This document shows, in pieces, positions 1 to 11,600 of a stretch of 64,000 nucleotides of DNA (its first letter is position 1; each line of letters starts with the position of its first letter). Origin of the DNA: Anseranas semipalmata (taxonomy: Eukaryota; Chordata; Aves; Anseriformes; Anseranatidae); the NCBI GenBank assembly GCA_013399115.1, contig VXAA01003352.1, positions 86,632 through 150,631 of the forward strand. Reading direction: 5' to 3'. The notes below the pieces were generated by a model, which saw only the letters and a list, made by a program, of their open reading frames with translations, ran no database searches and was not told the origin of the DNA. Position numbers and translations under genes: made by a program.

Positions 1-1372
1 AGAGAGAAGAGAGAGAAAAGAAAAGAGACTGGAAGAAGAGATATAGCCAGGGGGAACGGACTGATGACAGACACAAGGAGGTGAGATCTGGGGACAGGAC
101 AAAAAGCCTAACAGGGAGCAGAGCAAGAGAAAATGGACAAAGAGAAGGAAGAGGAAAAAAAGCACACAGCCAGAATTTATGATCTTAACCAATTCACAGA
201 AGAGCCCTAAGTCCTGCAAAATGTGTCATATGCTGCCATAATTAATGCAAATTTATGCAAAACAATTGTGCTTTTACTCTGAGGGCTCCAGCCTGCTGAG
301 GCAGGGAGAAAAGGTGGAGGTTGATCACTGGTGCTGTGCTTGTTCAGGTAGAAGAACACATTCCAGGACCCCAGCCATTGCTTTTGGAGGTCACCCAGCA
401 AAGTCCTGACCTGACACAGGAGCTCTGAGACGGACTGATGCAGACCAAGATATGTACAGCGCAGCCAACATATCCTAAATGCCAGGACGTTGGTAGTAGG
501 ACCGATTCAGCCCTTCGTCATTAAGTGCAGTTTAAATTCCTGGGTCTTTCACATCAGACTTTTGAAAAATAGATTGTCTGCTCTCATTAAAATACCACAG
601 CTCCCACGGTGTTTTCATTTCTGGACGGGATGCTTGTTTACAGTCACATAAATCCATTGTGCAGTGGTTTCCACTGACAACAAAAGCCTGCCCTATATAC
701 AAAATTCTATTCTGTTTGTGGTAGATGATCTAACTGCTCTTATTGCTCCAGGTATTCAATCCTGAGATGCAGAAAGTTGAGTCACGGGATCTGTTAAACA
801 GTGATGTGAAATTCAGAGCAAAACCAACAAGTATTTCACACAGTGACTGCAACTTTTGTGAGTACTAAACACACAGCACAACAGCATCCATGCGCTGGGT
901 CTATTCACCTGCACACACCCTAAAGGAAATTGTTGGTGTCTAACTGTTCTCACCTTTGTTTCTTTTGACCAGTAACATCCAAGGTGACAAACACGCTTCA
1001 CTCGCACTCTGTCAACGCACTGCAGTACTGCTTTTGGGACATGAGTGCAGTTCTCTCTCCAGTAACATACTCAGCCTTTGGTTTCACCTGATGGAGCTCT
1101 AATTGATCCAGCTCACAGGATGAAATCCACTGTGTTTCACCATACTCAGAACCCAGCATGTGCTCAATGGACCGAACAATGCAATTGCTCATATCTGATG
1201 GAGAATTTCAACAACGAGCTGTAATGATATATGCCGCAATTACAGAGGTCCTTGGGAAGAATAAGTTATAAATAAGGCATATCGGAATTCCAGGCTAGCA
1301 GCTAAAACCCCCATCTTGTCCACAAGACTCTATATGCAACTGTCTCCACGACAGAAATTTACTTCTCGATAC
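1..1372. other. 3'-side intron of the FAM228-family gene
   Basis: No supported gene or exon. The next FAM228 exon, expected to continue the conserved block after the Leu-Asn-Tyr-Cys-Lys-Lys-Lys stretch, was looked for on the minus strand and not found, so it probably lies beyond the left edge. The first 60 bases are a purine-rich GA tract. The rest looks like unique, unremarkable intron sequence. Confidence 0.5.
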
Positions 1373-4367
1373 CTTCTTTTTACAGTAGTTTAAATAGAGA
1401 GAGAGTTGTTCTTCCTTCCTTTTCTGTATTTCATCACTCGACTGGCTGTCCATTTTGTCCTCAATTTTCTGCAGCAGTGGCTCTGAAACATCCTCAAGCC
1501 ATTTCTTGTACAGGATCTCCTTCTTTCTCAGATTTAAGAAATCAATGTGCCTCAAATACCTGTCCACCTCCTAAGTGAGAAATGGAAAATAAAAACCAGA
1601 CAACATATTGACCAACCACACTAACGAGCCCATGGGTGAAGTTACGCAGCACAGCTAACCTGATCTGCCCGGTCACTGCCGCCCTGCTCTCCAGCCCTCC
1701 TGTCTGCTCCTCCCTCTCCCCTCTTCCCACCACTTGGCTCCAAGCTCTTCCTTGCATGGGCTTTGGCATTCTATTTTTTTTTTTTCAGCTGTAGTGCAAC
1801 ACTGACAGAAAACTACTCACTTCCCCTCCCCCAGGTTAGTGAGCTGAAATCTGTTCAGAGTGGGGGCTGATAAGCACCAGATATCACTTCTTACCCTCAC
1901 AAAATAATTTTCTCTGTCCAAGATGGACTGAACAGAAGCGATGATGTCTCGACTTTCATCAGGTGCTGCCTGACAAAACATCAACAAAACACATGAAGTA
2001 AAAGCAGGAGTTACAGTAGGAGTTAGAATTACCTTTGAATTCAAAATAATTACTTGTGCTGTGATTAAAGGCTTATTACACCGTAACACAGCCGGCAGAA
2101 AGCACAGCCAGGCAGATCCTTGTGAGCCTTGCTCTGAAGAGTTAAATTAAATGTAGCAGCAGCAATGTTTTGGAGGAACTGGAGTGCACATGTTCAGTGG
2201 GACCAGACCATACCCTTCCGTGGCTGCTCCTCACCGTGACCACACCACCTCTTGCTCCTTGCCATTTGCTCAAGCGTGCCCGATGGAGGCAGCAAGGGGC
2301 ACCTCTCCCCACTGAGTCACACCTTCATTTTCAACAGCGATACAGCCCCGCTACACAAGCAGCAATCAAACAGATGTAAATCATGGCTAGATGGTATGTC
2401 AAGGGATTCATAAAAGCATAAAAGGAAAATCAGAAGAAACCAGTTAAGTGTAAGAGGAAAGATAAATAGAAAAACTCTGCCAAAGAAGGAAACTGTCTTG
2501 CTTCTGCCTTGCTCATGAATTTGTCTGCATATTAAATCTCAATGACTTTTGTGATATCAGCCAAGCTCTCCTGTAGCACTGTCTTCATCTTACTCTTTCT
2601 GAAGATCAAATGCATCATGAATATCAGGATACTAAAACATGGTTTGAGAACAACAGCCCTTGAAATGCTCTGCTGTTGTCAACCTGATTTGTAAATAGGT
2701 AATTTATTGTACCATCCAGCTTATTAACTGCACCTCCAGCACCACGGCAAAGGAGCACAAGCAATACTGAACGAATTCACCTATCATTTGCGGGTGGAGT
2801 CCTTGAAGCAAGGCAGGGAGGACAAGGCAGGAACTGGCAAGCAGTGTCAAAGAACAAACAAAAAAAAGGAGAAATCTAAATTTCAGGTGTGTATTAAGGC
2901 CCTTTCATCCTAATACTTAAAAAAAAAAAGTTGCACGTTACATTACATCCGACATATCTGCATCACTTAATCACAGAACCTTTCTAAAACCAGCATCTTA
3001 ACAGCACCAGGCAGACACAGACATCTCTCCAGCTGAGAACAGAACACAGATTGGTGAACAGGTGAGAAGTTTTCCCTCTGGATGATACAGTTCCAAAGCA
3101 TCCACACAGAACTAGTGACAGGCTTGTTCAGGTTTCACGTGAAAACTTCCAACACGCTGAATCACATGGAACTCAGTAAAGCTCCCTCAAAGGGATGCAA
3201 GGACTCAATAAAACCCATTGGATGAGTATTTTCAGAGTTCTTTGCTCTCCTTCCCAATGACAGACACATCTGAGACTTACAGGACTTTGCAAACAACCAT
3301 TTTTCATTCCTCCCTTCATACTTTCCATTCTATTTCCTTCCTCCATTCATACCTTCACATGGTAGAAGTCCTTCTGTGTTAGCCCATATTTGGTAGTATT
3401 TTTCTTCCCAGAGAGTCTACTGCAGTCAAAAGTATTTGCTGGGTTGCTCCTTGCTGGTGCCGAGGGGAACCTCTGGATAAATTTAAAAAAAGGAAAAGGT
3501 CTGCATTAAAAGTCAACCTGCTTTGCAAAGATCAGGTTCTCATCTAGGTTTCACAATCGAGCTACAAAATGGAATATTATTATAAGAAGTTCACCTAAGA
3601 TCTTCACACCTTGCTGCCTTGCAAACCTCTTTAATCCTGTGCAGGAACTACAACAAAGCATCACTGTAGCAGTTCTCAGGAATGCTTCAGGATAGAAGAA
3701 CATTTCACACACATGAAACAGAAGCAGTGCAGATTGGGATATCCCAACTTAGAGCAATGATTTTAGTGGTTTGGGCACTCTTCTTCAAATAAATACACAT
3801 ATAGGTTCAATTCTGCACAGTCACAGTTTAAGCAGCTCTTGTAGTATCAGTCTACCACTTACTGAGTCAGCAGCCTAGTCATGCATACATAAGACAGGCT
3901 GCAGTATCATTTCTGAATTTACTAATGCTGCTGACCAGCACTAATATTTGGGATTTCTCTGAAATATTCACACAGTACTTGGATGCTAAATACCCTTAAA
4001 CTTAGAACAAACTGTCTGGAAGGACAGAGCATATGCATCTTCCTATAATACACATTTCTGAGCATGCTTAGGAGGGAGAGACAAAAGCACAGGAACGTTC
4101 CTGCTAGGTGGGACTCTGATGAATTCAGGCAGATGCCAGTGAAAACCACCCTGGAAAGCGGAAAGACAGACTAGATGGCTGTCTTGAACTTTGGTGGGAT
4201 CAGGTACCAGTTCCAAGACAGGAACTCAATTATACCCAAATGTCCTGGGCTCTCAATTACAGATATTAGTTTCATGTGTCCTGAACTTTGGTTCTTCACA
4301 GCTGAATTTACAGCTGAAGGAATGCAGAGCCACTCACCTGCCACAGCTTTTGCTGATTGTGTTCCAT
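1373..4367 (-). CDS. FAM228B: FAM228-family protein (FAM228A/B-like), 5' part, runs off the left edge
   Basis: Four coding exons on the minus strand read in one frame for 141 codons, all joined in phase 0: 4338-4367 (10 codons, starting at an ATG with G at -3 and G at +4), 3353-3472 (40), 1895-1969 (25) and 1373-1570 (66). Donors are gtgagt, gtatga, gtaaga and gtatcg; every acceptor is AG after a pyrimidine tract. The last two exons hold the family core, with SVQSILDRENYFVR, then YLRHIDFLNLRKKE, KMDSQSSDEIQ and SLYLNYCKKK. This is the conserved FAM228 block as I know it from human FAM228A and B. The family has no known biochemical function and is mostly testis-expressed. The short first exon is inferred from the exact phase fit and strong splice sites, not from homology. 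The gene points away from PFN4 and probably starts in the CpG island near 6.6-7.2 kb. A single avian FAM228 could be called A or B; I cannot decide which. Confidence 0.88.
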
Positions 4368-5486
4368 CACAGGGCTTGGACACTGTAGTGGCCAGGGAGT
4401 CTCTGAGCTATTCACAGTACGCATTGTTGGATGAGTCTGGGAAAAGCATTAAAGCATTCAGAAACATATAAAACTATTGCATAAACATGAAGAAGCTAAT
4501 TTTCTCAGAAGTCCAAACAATGGTACAAATCTCTAACCAAATTGTAACTGCTGCCAACACATACCAAAAGTGTTTTTGTATCAGAGTAAGCTAAACAGAG
4601 GGAGATGAAGTATCAAGTTTATGGTCAGATACTCCCTCTGATAGTAACTGTCCTCATCTCCATGATAAATGGATAGTAACTTTTGTTTCAAGGAATGAAG
4701 TGATTCACAAATTACTCCAGAATGCCTGCCAGCTTTGAAAACGTTTCAGTCATCAAATTCTACCTCCTGACTTTTACTTCTTTCCTTTGTGCCTTTTTCA
4801 ATTATGTAAAAGTAATTTTCAAATAACTACTACATTTCACCAAAGGGATAGTTGTATTTCAGTGGTTTTTAAAGTTCTAACAGATGAAGCTTACACTGAA
4901 GTACTAACTCTGATACCAAGCCAGGAAATTCCATCTCCTCTATTGTACATGTACCAGTATATTTGGATTGATTTATAACAGGGAAACAGTAGAAACAAAG
5001 AGGTAAAATGGCCTTTACGGGAATCTCTGTTTAAAATGCTACTTATTTCAGTTTCACTGGAGACACGTTGCTTCCAGGAAATGACATATTCACAGAATTA
5101 TTTAGGTAAAAGTGGCCCAAAATAAAAGCTTGTTCTGTTATGATCAAACCTGAGAATAACCCTGACTAACTAAAATGTATTTCTAGATACACCTGCATCA
5201 TAGTTTGCTGTCAGCAGGATAGCTTTCCATGAGTAATTTTTTAAAGGTTTCTCTTGCTTCGTGAGTTCTGTTCAGTACAGCAGAATGTTCTCCCTTCTGC
5301 TAAAATCCACACGTAGTCTGCCCAAACACAAGTTTTTGCAGAAACTTTGAGAAGATAGATCAATCACTTCTGTGAGAAACATTAAGTAAGTATCCTCACA
5401 CACATGCCTCTGTCCTCCCAAAAGCCCTGTTCTGACAAAAGCCTTTAAGAGAAGCTACCCTGCAGGCCATGCCTGTAGGCTCACAG

Positions 5487-5547
5487 TCATAGAATCATAG
5501 AATCTTCTAGGTTGGAAAAGACCTTCAAGATCATCAAGTCCAACCAT
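5487..5547 (-). repeat. CR1 LINE 3'-end fragment
   Basis: About 60 bp matching the avian CR1 3' terminus in reverse orientation: 'catagaatcatagaatc', then 'ttggaaaagaccttcaag', then 'atcatcaagtccaacc'. It is severely 5'-truncated, as is usual for CR1. It belongs to the same subfamily as the copy at 32049-32340. Confidence 0.9.
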
Positions 5548-6021
5548 AAGATACTTGTTATATATACTTGTTAGCTTTGTGGTAAATTCTGTTGAACATG
5601 TATAGGAAGGAATAGTATTCAGCTTACTACCTAACACATAATTACCATGTCTAACAGGAATAAAAAACAAAGCAAGATTATTTTTGTCGCCTATGTGTAC
5701 AGATAAAATCCTTACAGACAGAAGAAATAGATTTGCTAAGTAAAAATCTGTCGTGCTCGTGTATTTTTTTTGCTCCTAACAGAAATGCTACTTAAATTAA
5801 AAAACAAAAACAAACAAACACAAAAAACCAACCACTATTATGTATCAGAACATACTGGTGTGAGGACTCTGGTATATTTAATACATATGAAAATTTCTGA
5901 GAGCATTTCCTCCAAAATCTTCTATTTCTCAGAAGGCCTCCAGTGATCTTAATAAAGATTTATACCATTGGAATTTTTAGTTAATTCTAAAGTGATGTAA
6001 CCAGCATGCTAGTGCTTCCTC

Positions 6022-6064
6022 TTTATTTTATTCTATTTTATTTTATTTTATTTTATTTTATTTA
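6022..6064. repeat. TTTTA pentanucleotide microsatellite
   Basis: About eight units of TTTTA with one interruption (ttcta) near the left end. It lies in the FAM228 5' intron. Confidence 0.95.
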
Positions 6065-6168
6065 AGACCAAGTCATGCTGTTGAGCTGCGAAGTACAAAA
6101 AGAAAGAGAATGCTTGCTTCCCAGGGAAAGAGCTGTGCCGCTTCCCAAATCTGGATGCAAATAAGACG

Positions 6169-6193
6169 AAAAAATAATAATAATAAAAAAAAG
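6169..6193. repeat. A-rich (ATA)n low-complexity tract
   Basis: A short run of ata/aat trinucleotides followed by a run of A. Confidence 0.75.
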
Positions 6194-6967
6194 TACTTCA
6201 TGCTCAGAGCAAAACCAGCTCTTGTTACACATTCAACATCCACAAAATGCTCAGTTGGGATTTCTTGAGGTCTTTTGCATGTATCACCATCTCCTCAGCA
6301 CACAGGGGTGTCACCCTTGCAAGCACACCTGGACATCTCTCCCGGTGGCTTGGTCCCCTCTTATTCCCTCATATGCCTGGAGGTGGAGAGCATGAGGGCA
6401 ATATCAGCCTCTGGGGTAAACAGGGCACAAATCTACAATAGGACCTGGGAGAGTGTGAACGGGATTCAGTGAATCTGACAGCTGACACAATTGGAAACAT
6501 TGAGAGTTTGGGGCAGAAGCAAAAACGTTAAAATAACAGATGCTGTGCACACAGCCGGAGAGCCTACAGACACCTCCACCGCCTGGTCCCTCCGCTCAAA
6601 AAAAAAAAGTGACAGAGAACGCCGGGGTCCCCTCAGGGCCGCAGGGGGAGCGCCGGTCCCAGCGGGGGCGGGAGGAGGCTGTGGTAGGAGCCACCCCCGC
6701 GCCTCACGGCAACGCCACCGCTCCCGCTCCCGCTCCGCCCAGCCCCGGGGAAAATGGCGCCGCCCTTCGCACCTCGCGGTCATCGCTCACCGCCCCTCCG
6801 AGTCCTTCCGCCTGAGAAAATAGTCCCTCCCCACTACCTCCAGCCTCTCGGAAGCGGTGGGACCCCCGGCAGGGGTAGCGACTCGGCTCCCCGGCTCCAG
6901 GGCAGGCACCCACCGGCGGCCGCCCCGGTCCGAGGGGGGCGAGACGGGGCAGAGGAGCGGCCGGATC

Positions 6968-6978
6968 NNNNNNNNNNN
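6968..6978. other. Assembly gap (11 N)
   Basis: Eleven unknown bases in the most GC-rich part of the CpG island. A single further N is at 7219. The true length of the missing sequence may differ from 11. Confidence 1.
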
Positions 6979-7045
6979 GCCAGCGTCCCTCGCAGCTCGT
7001 GGCAACGCGAACCAGGGCTCCAGTGTCACGGGGGAGCTCTTCTCA

Positions 7046-7082
7046 CCAATCAGAAAGGGAGCGCGTCGCCGAGTGAGCCAAT
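7046..7082 (+). promoter_or_regulatory. Pair of CCAAT boxes (NF-Y type)
   Basis: 'accaatcag' at 7045-7053 and 'gccaatcag' at 7077-7085. Each extends CCAAT to CCAATCAG, a good NF-Y core. They are 32 bp apart, about three helical turns, which suits cooperative NF-Y binding. Both lie about 70-110 bp left of the X-box. Confidence 0.7.
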
Positions 7083-7152
7083 CAGGAGCCGAGGACAGCC
7101 CGCCTCCCAGGTAGCCGAACTTCGGGAAGCGCAGCGGGGAGCTGGGGGCGCG

Positions 7153-7166
7153 GTTGCCATGGAGAC
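7153..7166 (+). promoter_or_regulatory. RFX X-box
   Basis: GTTGCCATGGAGAC fits the X-box consensus: half-sites GTTGCC and GGAGAC with a 2-bp AT spacer. X-boxes bind RFX factors and mark many promoters of ciliary and testis genes. Its place between PFN4 and FAM228 suggests shared RFX control; that is inference. Confidence 0.72.
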
Positions 7167-7360
7167 ACCTCAGCGGGGCTCCGGGGCCGCCGAGCGGAGG
7201 CCGCTGCGGGAGCCCCCGNCCGGGGCCACGGCCGCGCTGTGCGGCCCGGGAACAGCCTGACCGCAGGAGGAAAGCGGGGGGAAGCTCGGCACAGAGGTCC
7301 GGCTTCCTCCCGTCAGCGAAGCCCCCAAGGGAAGGCTTTTTATACAGCTTGGCACCTGGC

Positions 7361-8649
7361 CACCAACCCCCTGAGCTGGATGCCTCTCGTGCATTCTTGT
7401 TTTAAAATTCGTCGCTCAGGAATTAATAATAATTGCTGGTCTGATGCCTCTATGACAGGCTGTTCCCTATGCTACCCGATAAGCCTGACAGCTTTATTTA
7501 ATTGTGATATTAACATAATTTCCAATGCCCTCGTGTTAAAAAAATAAAATAAAAAATCTAGATTAAGCAGCAATAAAGCTGTCAGGTTTAAACAGAGTTA
7601 ACGTTTACTAAATTCTAAGATGTCATACATTATCACAAGAGACTGGGAGAGCTGGGACTGTTCAGCCTGGACAAGAGGAGGCTCGGGGAGGATCTCGTCC
7701 ATGTCTATCCATGCCTGAAGGGAGGGTGCAAAGAGGACGGAGCCAGGCTCTGCTCAGTGGTGCCCAGTGCCAGGACAAGAGGCAATGGGCACAAACTGGA
7801 GCCCAGGAGGCTCCCCCAGACCCTCAGGAAGCGCTTCTGTGCTGGGCGGGTGACTGAGCACTGACTCAGGTTGCCCAGAGAGGTTGTGGGGGCTCCTCCG
7901 TGGAGATCTCCAAAAGCTACCTGGATGTGGTCCTGGGCACCCTGCTCTGGGTGTCCCTGCTAGAGCAGGGGTTGGACCACATGGACCCAGAGGTCCCTTC
8001 CACCTCAGCCATGCTGTGATTCTGTGATTCTGACCTCATGAAACTAAAGTGAAAAATTGAAACTTAATGTGTCTGTACTCTAGTCATAAGAAAATACTGG
8101 TTTTCTACTGACTGATTATGATTTAAGCACAATGGCAGGAACAGAACTGTCAGTCTGCAGTTTTTGCCAGCATCTTGTGGCTGACCAGGCTTAAAGTAAG
8201 CAAGATGCCTATTTTACAATTTTCTGAAGATCTAGTCTTCAGCACTTTCGTTGTTGCTGCTTATGCAGATAGCCAGAGAGAGAATAACATGAGATAAATG
8301 TAAGGTTTACTTCCAAGCAGCACCCCTGTGGAGATGACCCAAAGATCTAATAGCCATGCGAGTGCTGAGCATTTAAAAGAAAATATTTTTTGTTTCAGGT
8401 CAAGCCTGGCCCAGAAACCCACACCTCCCACCCCGATTTCTGCTCTGATCTGCTGGTTGTAGCAAATTTTATCTAATTTCTTAGTGTTCTGCTGCTCTCT
8501 GTTTTTTAGGATTTTTAGTTTGTTATTTTTCTTATCTGAGGCTTAGCATTACTTCTGCTTAAACTCCTAAATTCCCCATGGAGGAAGATCTAGTTTCCAA
8601 TACAAAAGGGGAGGAGAATGAACATTTGTACATCTATTTCTTTTCACAG
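7361..8649. other. PFN4 5' intron
   Basis: Lies between the CpG island and the PFN4 splice acceptor at 8648-8649. It holds one CR1 copy (7636-8032) and otherwise unique AT-rich DNA with no supported exon. The PFN4 5' non-coding exon should be in or near the CpG island, but its donor could not be fixed. Confidence 0.6.
7636..8032 (+). repeat. CR1 LINE, 5'-truncated
   Basis: Sense-strand CR1 3' region of about 400 bp. It begins near 'gactgggagagctgggactg', passes 'agaggttgtgggggctcc', and ends 'atgctgtgattctgtgattc', the tandem octamer-like CR1 terminus. It belongs to a different subfamily from the three copies at 22662, 54041 and 60475. Confidence 0.92.
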
Positions 8650-8661
8650 AACAGAAGAAAA

Positions 8662-11600
8662 ATGAATCAACTTCAGGCTTTGTTGAATGACAGTCTTATC
8701 AGAACAAAGCATGTGGAAAATGCAGCTATTATCAACATAAATGAAAGAAAAGTCTCTGCATCGACCTCCGGCTTTTATGTAAGAGATGAAAGTGTCCTGG
8801 GAAGTGACAGCAGCAGTAGAAACTGGGAATCTAGAGCACAAAGTAGTGATCATGGCAGGGAGTTCTGCACTCTGCTAAAGGGACTTGCTTCTTTCAGCCT
8901 TAGAGCCCGAGTTAAATGGGTACAGCCTAGCTGCTGTGTAGAGAGCTAACTTCAGACGTTGATTGCTAATTTCATGTCTTTGATCTTTGGAAGAAAGATG
9001 CCATTTAACTGGCATTTTCAAGGGGTCATTTGATTCCACCCATGCTTGTAACACAGATGTACATAGGTCCATCTGCTGGCACTGAGACATGCTGCTGTGG
9101 AACAGCCGTGTCCATACTATGACCTCGAAACAGAGGGGCTCTACCAGGTTGCCTCTGGGGAGCAGTCCTGACCCATTCTTATTTTCCAGACTGTGCCTGG
9201 GAACTGTTTGGAAAAGTGCTCACTGGCCCAGGCCAAATCCGCATCTGGAGTGTTATAACAGTACACAGAACTGCTCCTTGGCACTTTTAATTTTCTGGAA
9301 TAGATGTAGCTTATCTGTTTTCACTGCCCATCAGGTGATAAACAGAGCAGAATAACAGTGCTTCTGCTTGTATATTACATGGCAAAGCCAGTGTGCACTC
9401 TCTGAGACAGTTCATGAACTCTCTAGGAGTTCAGAAATGCTTCCCACAACGGAGTCATCCCTGTGCCATTGGAAGATACCACTTCCTTTTCTAATCCCCA
9501 TGATACCAGCTCTGAAACGTTTCCAGGCATTTTGTACAAGGGTATATATTGCTACCCTTGGGATGCTCAGAAGCATGTGTTCAAAAGACTCTTGCTAAGA
9601 TAACCTCATCCCTGGGGCTGGATTCTCAGCAGAGGAAGTTGTCATCAGTTCACAGCTTTTAGAGATTCCAGTGGCTCTTCAGCAGATTAAAGTCCTCGGC
9701 TGGTATAAATTGTCACCAGCTCCACTGACCTGAAAGAATTTCACGCCAGAAGGGATCACTGGATCATCTCATCCAACCAGCTGTATATAAATTTGCCATT
9801 CCACTGACCCAGTTATAGACACGTACTGAGCCCAAGAGCTCACAGACATGAATGAATTTGTGACTGGTTGAAGTAGGCTGTGTAACTGGGTACACTGCTT
9901 TATTGAGATGTGATGGTCTGGCCGCCTGGAATTGCTAAAATTTACACTTCTCCATTAAAGATTAAGAATATTTGAAATGGGCATCCTTGGCTGAGCTCTG
10001 CACAAGGCCAGGGGAGGGCTGAATCCTACCTCCATCCCCTTTTAACAGAAGGGTCCAGTCGCCGCTGGGTGTATTGCTTCCCTAGAGAAGTGTCACTGAG
10101 TAATGGGACTGCACAGATAGTACTCACAGACTAAGCAGATTGCTTCAAATGAGATATTGAAAATACAGTGGACAGTATAGAAACTAGGTTTAGGGTTTTT
10201 GTTTGTTTGTTTGTTTGTTTTTCCACTCAAAAATATTCAAATTTTAAGTGAACTATCAAAGAAAGTGGGAGGGTGGAGAGCAGTTCATTGTTGCAAAGAC
10301 CTACATTTTCAGTCCATAACACTGTGTTGTATAAACATAGGTGCCACCAGAGAATGCTATAAGCCTTATCTACGCTTTCTACAATAACTTGCTGCAAGTT
10401 AGAAGGGAAGGACTCTACTTCAAGCAGAAGCACTACAAATGTGTCCGAGCAGATGAGCATTCCATCTATCTTCAAAATGTACGTTGACAAGAGCTACGGC
10501 CATCCTAAAAAATTGGAAATCTCCTACTTCCTTCTTTCACTGCCTGGTTATATGAATACCTTAACACAAGCTGAAAGCTTTCACATGCTTTTTCCTTCTT
10601 TCTCTTAATATCACCCTCCCAGCAGTGGAAATAAATGGCTAACACCATTCACTTCCAGCTAATCAAATTATTATCTATTTTTTATCACATAAGAGAAGAA
10701 GGTGTTACCCAGGCTTTTCCTGGCCCAACCATGTGCCTTTAGAGTAAGCAAGGCATTAAAGTATATCAATAAGAGCTCTCTCTTTTCAGCTGTGGGCAAA
10801 CGTAGATGTAAAACTTGGGCAGGATACTTGGAGGGTGCAAGTTGGTGACACCAGCAGCCATATTTCAGTGGAGCACTTATACTCTCTCAGTCAATACTTG
10901 TATTAAAATTAGAAGTATAGACCCTATGTTTAGTCCATAAACTAGCTGCTGTTTTCTTTCAGTTAAATGTTCCTCCTTTAATATGTTCTGGTATTTCCCT
11001 GGCACTAAATGGTTCCTGCATGTGTGTACATATATAAACGTCCCTACATGTCTGCCCCACATCCCTAACACCAGCTGCAGTGCCTGTTTGACAGAGCAGT
11101 TAGATCAGCTCACCTCGTGGGATGCCAGCCTCAGTAATTCACCTCTGAAATTCAGAAACAGAAGCTGAGGACACGGCTGCATGCTCAGGATGGCAGTATT
11201 TTGTTATCACTGCTAAATAGCACAATCTGAAGTAAATATATCCAACTTGGTGTTACTGGGGTCTTCTTAATTCTTCTCCAGCCCAGTAAGGCAATCCTTG
11301 AAACAAGCTGAGTAACTTGCAGAGAAGGCTGAGCTGCTTTTAAATTTGGACCCTGTTTCAGAAAAATGCAGTACTTCTCAGTATATTTTTCCATTTGTTA
11401 TTACAAACCAGTAAAGTAGAGTTTGGGAGGTAGGGTTCATAAACACTTACATGCTTTCATGTAAGAAAAAAAAAATTATCATGTAAATACTTTCATGTAA
11501 ATACTAGGATAAAAATTCTTCAAAATGCTGTGCAATAATACATTAATCATTGGAAGTGAGAATAGGCAATACAATAAAGCACTTGAGTGACTTGCTTTAA

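Larger units (their letters stand above)
4386..6559. other. 5' intron of the FAM228-family gene
   Basis: Between the first coding exon and the CpG island I see no coding exon. The stretch holds a short CR1 3' end (5487-5547), an A-rich tract near 5800, a TTTTA pentanucleotide repeat (6022-6064) and an A-rich ATA tract (6169-6193). The splice acceptor at 4383-4384 on the minus strand implies at least one non-coding 5' exon upstream. Confidence 0.5.
6560..7360. promoter_or_regulatory. CpG island, putative divergent FAM228/PFN4 promoter
   Basis: A GC-rich, CpG-dense stretch inside AT-rich flanks, lying between the 5' ends of two divergent genes: FAM228 to the left on the minus strand and PFN4 to the right on the plus strand. 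It carries a YY1-like 'aaaatggcgccg' (6751-6762), two CCAAT boxes (7046-7050 and 7078-7082) and an RFX X-box (7153-7166). I see no TATA box. Long open frames cross it on both strands, but this is expected of stop-poor GC-rich DNA, so I do not call them genes. An 11-base N run lies at 6968-6978 and a single N at 7219. Transcription start sites cannot be fixed from sequence alone. Confidence 0.82.

Noticed and set aside
998..1192. Possible further FAM228 exon on the minus strand
   Set aside because: The open frame does not resemble the conserved block that follows the LNYCKKK motif and has no convincing acceptor/donor pair.
6754..7260. 168-codon plus-strand open frame in the CpG island
   Set aside because: It crosses the N run, has arginine/proline/glycine-rich composition typical of GC-rich noncoding DNA, and has no splice or domain support. 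PFN4 and FAM228 coding starts lie elsewhere.
8578..8661. Upstream in-frame ATG of PFN4 (28 extra residues)
   Set aside because: It lies before a strong splice acceptor (8648-8649). The protein start at 8662 matches the human start and total length exactly.
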